Source: Alphaproteobacteria bacterium
Lineage (GTDB): Bacteria > Pseudomonadota > Alphaproteobacteria > ATCC43930 > CGMCC-115725
Assembly (NCBI GenBank): GCA_030037055.1
Contig: JASHRZ010000625.1
Coordinates: 1-6,574 of the forward strand
Reading direction: 5' to 3'
Length of the DNA stretch: 6,574 nucleotides
Positions 1-6,574 of this stretch are shown here, piece by piece; the stretch's first letter is position 1; every line of letters starts with the position of its first letter. The notes below the pieces were generated by a model. That model was not told the DNA's origin, made no database searches, and saw nothing but the letters and a program-made list of their open reading frames with translations. The position numbers and the translations under genes were made by a program.

Positions 1-462
1 CTGGCGATCGCGCCGATGATCATCGTGGTGCTGGGCTCGCTGGGCTTCGTCGGGCTGGTGCCCAAGGCGATCATCTCGGCCTATCTCTGCTTCTTCCCGG
101 TGACCATCGGCATGGTCAAGGGGCTGACGTCGCCCGACCCCATCCATCTCGACCTCGTGCGCACCTACAATGCCGGCACCGGCCAGATCTTCTGGAAGCT
201 GCGCTGGCCCTCGGCGGTGGTCTATCTCTTTGCCAGTCTCAAGGTCGCGGTGGCGCTCGCCATCGTCGGCGCCATCGTCGGCGAGCTGCCGACCGGCGCC
301 CAGGCCGGGCTGGGCGCAAGGCTGCTGACCGGCTCCTATTACGGCCAGACGGTGCAGATCTGGGCCGCCCTCGTCGTCGCCGCCCTGGTCGCCGGCCTCT
401 CCGTCGCCACCGTGGGATTGGCCGAGCGCCTCACCATCGAGCATATGGGCGGCCGGCCATGA
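1..462 (+). CDS. ABC transporter permease, SsuC/ThiX-like (5' partial)
   Basis: This is the C-terminal 153 residues of an inner-membrane permease of a binding-protein-dependent importer (BPD_transp_1 fold). The reading frame is open from base 1, so the true start lies upstream of the window; the first ATG at 16 is internal. Visible parts are hydrophobic segments around residues 6-36, 72-95 and 119-140, and the cytoplasmic EAA-type loop (RTYNAGTG...LRWP, about 54-70) that contacts the ATPase. The following AIVGAIVGEL segment is typical of the nitrate/sulfonate/taurine and thiamine-precursor permeases. The stop codon overlaps the start of the next permease (ATGA at 459-462), so the two are translationally coupled and probably form a heterodimeric channel. 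The family is clear; the transported substrate is not. Confidence 0.9.
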   Translation: MAIAPMIIVVLGSLGFVGLVPKAIISAYLCFFPVTIGMVKGLTSPDPIHLDLVRTYNAGTGQIFWKLRWPSAVVYLFASLKVAVALAIVGAIVGELPTGAQAGLGARLLTGSYYGQTVQIWAALVVAALVAGLSVATVGLAERLTIEHMGGRP

Positions 463-1616
463 ACCGCCTCGATCCCGTCCTCGCGGTCTTTCTCGCGCTC
501 GGCCTCGTGGCCCTTGGCCTGCCGCTGGGCGAGGCGCATTGGACGGGATGGCCGCTCGCCTTGTGGCTGCTGGCGCTTATCGCCGCCGTGCCGCTGTTTC
601 TTGCTCCTCTCCGCCCCTCTCCCCCCCTTCGGGGCGGCGGGGGGCGCGTCTTACCGGTAGCGGTCACCGCAATCGAGGCCGCGCTGGCGCTGGCCGGCAG
701 CCTCGCCGGCGCCGCGGCGCTTTATCTCCTGCTCGATGCCGGCGCCGCCGGAGCGGAGGCCGCCGGCCTCTGGCTCGGCCTCCTGGCGCTGACGCTCCTT
801 GTCTGGCGGGCGCTCGAGCGCGGCGCCGCCTGGGGCGAAGCGATGCGCTCGCCGGCGGTCGATCTCGCCATCCCGCTGCTGTTCGGCCTCTGGCTGCTCT
901 ATCTCTGGCAGGTTCTCACCGAGGGCTTCGCCGTCCCCGTGGTGCTGCTGCCGCCGCCCAGCCGCATCGCCGCGGTGCTTTTCACCTCCCTGCCGGTGCT
1001 GGGCGAGGATTTCGTCCAGACCTTCCTCAAATCCATGGTGCCCGGCTACCTCATCGGCTGCGGCGCCGGTTTTCTCACCGGCGTGCTGGTCGACCGCGTG
1101 CCGTTCCTGCAGCGCGGGCTGTTGCCGATCGGCAATCTCGTCAGCGCGCTGCCCATCGTCGGCATCGCGCCGATCATGGTGATGTGGTTCGGCTTCGACT
1201 GGCAGTCGAAAGCGGCCGTCGTCGTGATCATGACCTTCTTCCCGATGCTGGTGAGCACCATCGCCGGGCTGGGCGCGCTCGGCCGCATCGAGCGCGACCT
1301 CATGCGCACCTATGCCGCGAGTTACGGCCAGACCCTGCGTTTCGCGCGGTTGCAGGCGGCGCTGCCCTTCCTCTTCACCGCGCTCAAGGTCAACTCGACC
1401 CTGGCGCTGATCGGCGCCATCGTCGCCGAGTTCTTCGGCACGCCGATCCAGGGCATGGGTTTCCGAATCTCCGCCGGTGTCGGACGCATGGATATTCCGC
1501 TGGTCTGGGCGACCATCTGGGTGGCGGCGCTGTCCGGCTCGGCCGCGTATGGCGGCATCGCGCTCATCGAGCGCAGCCTGACTTTCTGGCATGCATCGTT
1601 TCGCAAGCAGTCGTAA
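459..1616 (+). CDS. ABC transporter permease with membrane-spanning N-terminal extension
   Basis: This 385-residue permease is the second membrane subunit of the same importer. Residues about 135-372 are the usual BPD_transp_1 domain: a segment at 135-152, the LLPPPSRI entry at 163-170, membrane segments around 193-212 and 221-245, the EAA loop RTYAASYGQ...LPF at about 283-304, and final helices near 311-325 and 350-371. Ordinary members of the family are about 250-280 residues. Here some 130 extra residues precede the core, with hydrophobic stretches near 7-24, 31-50, 68-92 and 102-116 and a short arginine/proline/glycine-rich linker at 52-63. The start is fixed by the ATGA overlap with the upstream permease. 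The linker DNA contains a C-run/G-run palindrome (see repeat entry). Family assignment is firm; the role of the extension is unknown. Confidence 0.9.
   Translation: MNRLDPVLAVFLALGLVALGLPLGEAHWTGWPLALWLLALIAAVPLFLAPLRPSPPLRGGGGRVLPVAVTAIEAALALAGSLAGAAALYLLLDAGAAGAEAAGLWLGLLALTLLVWRALERGAAWGEAMRSPAVDLAIPLLFGLWLLYLWQVLTEGFAVPVVLLPPPSRIAAVLFTSLPVLGEDFVQTFLKSMVPGYLIGCGAGFLTGVLVDRVPFLQRGLLPIGNLVSALPIVGIAPIMVMWFGFDWQSKAAVVVIMTFFPMLVSTIAGLGALGRIERDLMRTYAASYGQTLRFARLQAALPFLFTALKVNSTLALIGAIVAEFFGTPIQGMGFRISAGVGRMDIPLVWATIWVAALSGSAAYGGIALIERSLTFWHASFRKQS
611..644. repeat. GC-rich palindromic element inside the permease gene
   Basis: CCGCCCC at 611-617 is the inverted repeat of GGGGCGG at 631-637. Between them are seven C (621-627) followed by TTCG, and six G follow at 639-644. 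It could alternatively fold as a short C-stem on a TTCG loop. The element is in frame and encodes the hydrophilic linker RPSPPLRGGGG between two hydrophobic segments. Its pattern of C-rich arm, TTCG and G-rich arm resembles small dispersed palindromes of alphaproteobacterial genomes, but copy number cannot be seen from one window. Confidence 0.5.
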
Positions 1617-1638
1617 GCGGCCCGAGGGGCCGGCAATG

Positions 1639-1648
1639 AGGAGGAGGG
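1639..1648 (+). promoter_or_regulatory. Strong Shine-Dalgarno that decides the binding-protein start
   Basis: AGGAGGAGGG lies with AGGAGG ending six bases before the ATG at 1654. Two earlier in-frame ATGs exist at 1591 and 1636. The first lies within the end of the upstream permease gene, and the second immediately precedes the purine tract and would add MRRRVL before the signal peptide. The site therefore favours 1654. Confidence 0.85.
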
Positions 1649-1653
1649 TTCTG

Positions 1654-2676
1654 ATGAGGAAAATTCTGCTCGCGGCCGTCGCGGCCGGGGGGTTGCTGGC
1701 GAGGGCGGCTTCGGCTGAGGCCGCCGACGCCGTCACCATCCAGCTCAAATGGGTGACCCAGGCACAGTTCGCCGGCTATTACGTCGCCAAGGACAAGGGC
1801 TTCTACAAGGACGCCGGGCTCGACGTGACGATCAAGCCGGGCGGTCCCGACATCGCGCCCGAGCAGGTGCTGGCGGCGGGCGGCGCCGACGTCATCGTCG
1901 ACTGGATGCCAGCGGCGCTTGCCGCGCGCGAGAAGGGCGTGCCGTTGGTCAACATCGCCCAGACCTTCCAGCGTGCCGGGCTCGAGCTGACCTGCCTCAA
2001 ATCAAGCGGAATCAAGACGCCGGCCGATTTCCCGGGCCATACCTTGGGTGTCTGGTATTTCGGCAACGAGTATCCCTTCCTCGCCTGGATGGCCAAGCTC
2101 AACATCCCGACCGAGGGCGGCGCCAAGGGCGTGACCGTGGTGAAGCAGGGCTTCAACGTCGACCCCCTGATCCAGAAGCAGGCCTCCTGCATCTCGACCA
2201 TGACCTATAACGAGTACTGGCAGGTGATCGACGCCGGCTACAAGCCCGAGGATCTCGTGGTCTTCAAATACTCCGACGAAGGCGTGGCGACGCTTGAGGA
2301 CGGGCTCTACGCCAATGGCGACAAGCTCAAGGACGCCGCCTATGCCGAGAAGCTGGCGAAGTTCATCGCCGCCTCCGACAAAGGTTGGGCCTGGGCGGTC
2401 AAGAACCCTGATGCGGCGGCCCAGATCGTGCTCGACAACGACGCCACCGGGGCGCAGACCGAGAAGCACCAGAAGCGGATGATGGGCGAGATCGCCAAGC
2501 TCGTCGACATCCAGAAGCCGCTGGGCTATCTCGTGCCCGCCGATTACGAGCGCACCGTATCGATTCTGCTGTCCTCGAAATCGACGCCGGTCATCACCAA
2601 GAAGCCCGAAGGCGCCTGGACGCACGCCGTCTACGACGCCGCCAAAAAGTACTGGGACCCTGCCAGCTCGAAGTGA
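1654..2676 (+). CDS. ABC transporter substrate-binding protein, NMT1/ThiY-like
   Basis: This periplasmic solute-binding protein is 340 residues from the ATG at 1654, chosen because of the AGGAGG upstream. It begins with a Sec signal peptide: basic MRK, a hydrophobic core to about residue 16, and likely cleavage after ASA (about 21) or AEA (about 24). The mature start, VTIQLKWVTQAQFAGYYVA (about 27-45), then KGFYKDAGLDVTI, is the hallmark of the NMT1/THI5-like group (COG0715), which includes the thiamine-pyrimidine binder ThiY and riboflavin-type binders. Further marks are DWMPAALAAREKG (83-95), GVWYFGNEYPFLAWM (132-146) and STMTYNEYWQVIDAGY (181-196). It sits 37 bases after the second permease and is the last gene of the operon. 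The ligand is inferred only as an aromatic or pyrimidine-like heterocycle; nitrate or sulfonate looks less likely from the QLKW-QAQFAGYY start. Confidence 0.9.
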   Translation: MRKILLAAVAAGGLLARAASAEAADAVTIQLKWVTQAQFAGYYVAKDKGFYKDAGLDVTIKPGGPDIAPEQVLAAGGADVIVDWMPAALAAREKGVPLVNIAQTFQRAGLELTCLKSSGIKTPADFPGHTLGVWYFGNEYPFLAWMAKLNIPTEGGAKGVTVVKQGFNVDPLIQKQASCISTMTYNEYWQVIDAGYKPEDLVVFKYSDEGVATLEDGLYANGDKLKDAAYAEKLAKFIAASDKGWAWAVKNPDAAAQIVLDNDATGAQTEKHQKRMMGEIAKLVDIQKPLGYLVPADYERTVSILLSSKSTPVITKKPEGAWTHAVYDAAKKYWDPASSK

Positions 2677-2686
2677 AGAACATGGC

Positions 2687-2712
2687 GGCCGCGGCGCGGT
2701 GGCGCCGCGGCC
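2687..2712. terminator. Strong GC hairpin after the transporter operon, probable bidirectional terminator
   Basis: GGCCGCGGCGC (2687-2697) pairs perfectly with GCGCCGCGGCC (2702-2712) around a four-base GGTG loop, starting ten bases past the binding-protein stop. On the plus strand it is followed by CCTTCCCG, with no proper T run. On the minus strand the following bases (TGTTCTTC) are somewhat T-rich. The position suggests transcription ending or 3'-end protection; intrinsic termination is uncertain without a T tract. Confidence 0.5.
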
Positions 2713-2745
2713 CCTTCCCGACCGAGCCCGGCTACTTCGACTCGC

Positions 2746-2886
2746 TCACCTGTCCCGTCGGCGTCTGCGCCTGCAGCGGCGCGCCGCCGCCTCCTGGCCA
2801 AGTGCCGCCGAGGCGGCAGGCAGCGCCAGTGCCAGCGACAACGCCCCGGCGCGAGTGGCACCGGTGAAGCAATGCTGGGTTGACAC
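2746..2886 (-). CDS. Possible tiny secreted protein, apparently frameshifted
   Basis: This is a low-confidence candidate of 46 codons starting GTG at 2886. AAGGAG (2895-2900, minus strand) lies eight bases upstream, a well-spaced ribosome binding site. The first about 31 residues look like a Sec signal peptide: a basic residue (R12), a hydrophobic core GALSLALALPAASAALG, and an AxA-type cleavage site. After that this frame collapses into arginine-rich nonsense (RRCRRRRRRDR) and stops at 2746. A shift into another frame within the GGCGGCGGC run near 2785-2795 would instead give GGGAPLQAQTPTGQVSESK, stopping at 2732, a more natural polar tail. Either it is a decayed gene, a real frameshift, a sequence error, or coincidence in GC-rich DNA. 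I recognise no family. Confidence 0.3.
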   Translation of the reverse strand: MSTQHCFTGATRAGALSLALALPAASAALGQEAAARRCRRRRRRDR

Positions 2887-3031
2887 GACGAAATCTCCTT
2901 CTTGGGCAGAGGCTTACGATTGGCGGCCGCATTGCGTCCTCGCCCTGGAACATGGGGCGCCGCCGCCGGCGCATAGGCCGGCCAAGGGCGAATGCAGTGT
3001 TGGCCGAAACCAGCAACCTTCACAAGCGCGC

Positions 3032-3046
3032 GACCGGCCATCGGTC
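3032..3046. promoter_or_regulatory. Interrupted palindrome upstream of the kinase, possible operator
   Basis: GACCG (3032-3036) and CGGTC (3042-3046) form a perfect five-base inverted repeat with a five-base spacer, about 135 bases before the kinase start. The size would suit a dimeric regulator. Such short repeats are frequent by chance in GC-rich DNA, so this is only a suggestion. Confidence 0.2.
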
Positions 3047-3180
3047 ACCAACCTTTAACCTTTTCGTACCGGACGTGGTGCTCACCCGAGATCACCGGCC
3101 GCCGCTCCTTTCCGGTTCATCTCTCGTTAGCTCTCCCGCCCTAGTCTTGCCTCGTCTGCGCTGCCTCCGGACGGACGCTG

Positions 3181-4653
3181 ATGTTCGGCCTCGACATCAA
3201 AGGATTTCTCTGTTCGAAGCCGGGACTGGGCTTCCTCTATTTCACCGTCTTCGCGGCGGCGTTCGCGGCCGGCCTCGGCTATGCCGTCTATGGCATGAGC
3301 CTGCGCGCCTATACCGCCGACAAGGGCGAGGAAGAGGCGACCGCCTTGCAGCTCGTCGACGCCTTCGTCACCAATTATTCCGACCTGCGCGGCAGCTTCG
3401 CCCGCGCCGACGCGCCGGTGCCGGCCAGCTTCCGCGCGCATTCCATCGAGCTCTTCAACCGCATGCGCGACGCCGACGCGACGCTGCGCATGCGCTGGGT
3501 CGGGCGCATTGGCCGCGCCATTGCCACGCCGCCCGCCGATGCCGATATGGCCGCGACCATCGAGGCGCTTGCCGGCGAGGCCGACCCGAAGCCGGTCTCC
3601 CGCCTGATCAATCTCGGCGATGCGCGGGTGTTCCGCACCGTCTATCCCTCGGTCGCGACGCAGCAGAGCTGCGTCGACTGCCACAACCGGCAGCAGCCCG
3701 GGAAGCCGCCCTGGCATCTCGACGAGCTCATGGGCGCCTTCGCCGTCGACGTCCCCGCCGACGCCTTCCTCAATCGCAATCTGCGCCAGAGCGCCGGGCT
3801 CGGGCTCGTCATCTTCCTTTCGCTTGCCGGCGTCGGCCTCTTCGTCGCGCTGATCTATTTCCGCCAGTCGGGCGAGCGCGAGGCTGCCTGGCGCGAGCTG
3901 CGGATGGCCAAGGAGGAGGCCGAGACCGCCAGTCGCTCGAAATCCGAGTTCCTCGCCAACACCAGCCACGAGCTGCGCACGCCGCTGAACGCGATCATCG
4001 GCTTCGCCGATCTGCTGGCGGGACAGAAATTCGGGCCCTTGGGAAATCCGCGCTATGTAAACTATGCCGTCGACATCCGCGACAGCGGAGAGCATCTGCT
4101 TGAGCTCATCAACGACGTGCTCGACCTCTCCAAGGTCGAATACGGCAAGCTCGAGCTGCAGGAGGAACCGCTCGACATCGTCGCCGCCGCCGAGTCCTGC
4201 CTGCGCCTGATCCGTCCGCGCGCCGAGGCGGCGCAGGTCGCGCTCGCCGCCGAGCTGCCGCCGGGGTTGCCGGCGTTGCGCGGCGATGATCGCCGGCTGA
4301 AGCAGATCCTGTTGAACCTGCTGTCGAACGCGGTGAAGTTCACGCCCGCCGGGGGCAGCGTCGTGCTGCGCGCGCGCGCCGATGCCGAGGGCTTCCACCT
4401 CAGTGTGGCCGATACTGGCATCGGCATCGCCGCCGCTGATCTCGCCAAGGCGCTCAGCCCCTTCGGCCAGGTCGACAGCCGCCTGGCGCGGCGTTATCCC
4501 GGCACCGGCCTCGGCCTCCCGCTGACCAAGGCGATGGTCGAGCTTCACGGCGGCAGGCTCCGCATCGACAGCCGCGTCGGCCTCGGCACGACCGTGACCG
4601 TATCGTTGCCCCCCCAACGCCTGCTGGCGCGCCCCGTCGAGACCGCGGCCTAG
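3181..4653 (+). CDS. Membrane sensor histidine kinase with periplasmic heme-c (DUF3365-like) domain
   Basis: This 490-residue sensor kinase has a first membrane helix at about 17-38, a periplasmic region at about 42-203, a second helix at about 204-227, a short charged coiled-coil-like linker (229-255), and the kinase core. The periplasmic part ends in SCVDCHN (C164, C167, H168), a CxxCH site for covalent heme attachment, followed by GAFAVDVPADAF, as in DUF3365/Tll0287-like sensor domains. HisKA carries the phospho-acceptor H263 in TSHELRTPLN. The ATPase domain has the N box NLLSNAVKFT (379-388), G1 DTGIGI (411-416), F box SPFGQ (426-430) and G2 GTGLGL (441-446), so it looks fully active. The wording resembles PleC/DivJ kinases. 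An in-frame TAG at 3142 leaves ATG 3181 as the start; its ribosome site is weak. There is no receiver domain and no response regulator nearby. A redox, oxygen or nitric oxide signal is inferred, not shown. Confidence 0.9.
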   Translation: MFGLDIKGFLCSKPGLGFLYFTVFAAAFAAGLGYAVYGMSLRAYTADKGEEEATALQLVDAFVTNYSDLRGSFARADAPVPASFRAHSIELFNRMRDADATLRMRWVGRIGRAIATPPADADMAATIEALAGEADPKPVSRLINLGDARVFRTVYPSVATQQSCVDCHNRQQPGKPPWHLDELMGAFAVDVPADAFLNRNLRQSAGLGLVIFLSLAGVGLFVALIYFRQSGEREAAWRELRMAKEEAETASRSKSEFLANTSHELRTPLNAIIGFADLLAGQKFGPLGNPRYVNYAVDIRDSGEHLLELINDVLDLSKVEYGKLELQEEPLDIVAAAESCLRLIRPRAEAAQVALAAELPPGLPALRGDDRRLKQILLNLLSNAVKFTPAGGSVVLRARADAEGFHLSVADTGIGIAAADLAKALSPFGQVDSRLARRYPGTGLGLPLTKAMVELHGGRLRIDSRVGLGTTVTVSLPPQRLLARPVETAA

Positions 4654-4657
4654 GCGC

Positions 4658-4689
4658 AAAAAAAAGAGGACCGCCGAAGCGGTCCTCTT
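4658..4689 (-). terminator. Rho-independent terminator of groEL (UUCG loop), shared by convergent genes
   Basis: Read on the minus strand, AAGAGGACCGC, loop TTCG, then GCGGTCCTCTT forms a perfect 11-bp stem closed by the very stable C(UUCG)G tetraloop and running into eight consecutive T (the A run 4658-4665 on the plus strand). The stem begins 15 bases after the groEL stop. On the plus strand, five bases after the kinase stop, the same hairpin lacks a T tract, so it terminates groES-groEL best and at most assists the kinase transcript. Confidence 0.93.
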
Positions 4690-4703
4690 GCCGGACCCGA
4701 TGA

Positions 4704-6335
<1,632 letters not shown>

Positions 6336-6381
6336 TTCCCTCGTCTCCGCAATTGCAGGGTTGAAATCGTCTTGATCCGCG

Positions 6382-6574
6382 TCACGCCTTCTTGCGCGCC
6401 GATGCGGCGGCTTCCACGACGCCCATCACATCGCTCTCCTTCATGATGATGAGGTCTTCGCCTTCGATCTTGATTTCCGTGCCCGACCATTTGCCGAACA
6501 GAATGCGGTCGCCGGCCTTCAGGTCGATCGGAATGAGTTTGCCGCTCTCGTCGCGGGCCCCCGGCCCGACCGCG
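6382..6574 (-). CDS. groES: Co-chaperonin GroES (5' partial)
   Basis: This is the C-terminal 63 residues of the GroES lid protein, which caps the GroEL cavity. The frame is open to the window edge, so the N-terminal third with its start is missing, as is most of the mobile loop. Recognisable segments are AVGPGARDESGK, LKAGDRILFGKWSGTEIKI, EGEDLIIMKESDVMGVVE and a short lysine-rich end, ASARKKA. The GKWSGTE wording with tryptophan is common in alphaproteobacterial GroES. It is the first gene of the groES-groEL operon. Any heat-shock promoter or CIRCE (HrcA) operator would lie beyond 6574, so its regulation cannot be judged. Confidence 0.97.
   Translation of the reverse strand, partial: AVGPGARDESGKLIPIDLKAGDRILFGKWSGTEIKIEGEDLIIMKESDVMGVVEAAASARKKA

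Larger units (their letters stand above)
2677..3180. other. Intergenic region between transporter operon and sensor kinase
   Basis: This gap of about 500 bases contains no convincing full-length gene. It holds the hairpin at 2687-2712, the possible minus-strand small ORF at 2746-2886, a GC hairpin at 2957-2972 (GCGCCG/CGGCGC, four-base loop) and an interrupted palindrome GACCG-N5-CGGTC at 3032-3046. The stretch 3047-3180 directly before the kinase is somewhat less GC-rich (for example ACCTTTAACCTTTTCG at 3050-3065) and probably carries the kinase promoter, but I cannot assign -35 and -10 boxes. No tRNA, riboswitch or CRISPR pattern was seen. Confidence 0.6.

Noticed and set aside
1591..1653. 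Upstream in-frame starts for the substrate-binding protein
   Set aside because: Starting at 1591 or 1636 would put a basic, non-signal extension before the signal peptide and would translate through the AGGAGG site that fits the ATG at 1654.
651..1748. 365-codon minus-strand frame opposite the second permease and the signal peptide
   Set aside because: It runs across two clear plus-strand genes and has low-complexity polar composition typical of antisense frames.
2631..3041. 136-codon minus-strand frame across the intergenic gap
   Set aside because: It overlaps the end of the binding-protein gene, runs through the hairpin and has arginine/proline-rich composition. The better supported reading there is the small GTG frame with a ribosome site.
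2880..4103. 407-codon plus-strand frame overlapping the kinase start
   Set aside because: Out of frame with the kinase and rich in arginine and histidine; it spans the promoter region and ends inside the kinase.
3127..4659. 510-codon minus-strand frame antisense to the histidine kinase
   Set aside because: It is a shadow of the kinase gene. Composition is arginine, glycine, alanine and glutamate biased without any motif, while the plus strand shows all kinase boxes.
6336..6381. CIRCE or promoter between groES and groEL
   Set aside because: The 46-base gap shows no TTAGCACTC-N9-GAGTGCTAA repeat. Only a ribosome binding site for groEL is visible, consistent with a bicistronic operon.

Overview
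The window looks like high-GC alphaproteobacterial chromosome. The GroEL (6335 to 4704, minus strand) and the GroES tail read as typical alphaproteobacterial chaperonins. The histidine kinase core is of the PleC/DivJ type common in that class. Codon use is strongly G/C-ending throughout. I cannot fix the order or genus; Rhizobiales-like and Rhodospirillales-like lineages both fit.

Layout. Positions 1-2676 (plus) are the downstream part of an ABC importer operon: the C-terminal part of one permease, a second permease overlapping it by ATGA, and a signal-peptide-bearing NMT1/ThiY-like substrate-binding protein. No ATPase gene is in view; if present it would lie upstream. Positions 2677-3180 are a roughly 500-base gap. 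It holds a strong GC hairpin just after the operon and, on the minus strand, a possible tiny secreted-protein gene with a good ribosome binding site but an apparent frameshift. Positions 3181-4653 (plus) encode a membrane sensor histidine kinase whose periplasmic domain carries a CxxCH heme-attachment motif. Positions 4704-6574 (minus) are groEL and the 3' part of groES, convergent with the kinase and closed by a textbook UUCG-loop terminator.

How they work together. The two permeases and the binding protein form one importer of the nitrate/sulfonate/pyrimidine-precursor (COG0715) type. The ligand cannot be read from sequence; thiamine-pyrimidine-like, other pyrimidine or flavin-type compounds are the candidates. 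The kinase appears to be an orphan sensor with no response regulator in view, probably responding to redox state or a gas ligand through a covalently bound heme. groES-groEL is the housekeeping chaperonin operon and is probably unrelated to the rest.

Most of the window is ordinary. The items most worth a second look are the heme-c sensor kinase, the possible broken small secreted ORF, the palindromic GC element inside the second permease, and that permease's extra membrane-spanning N-terminal region.
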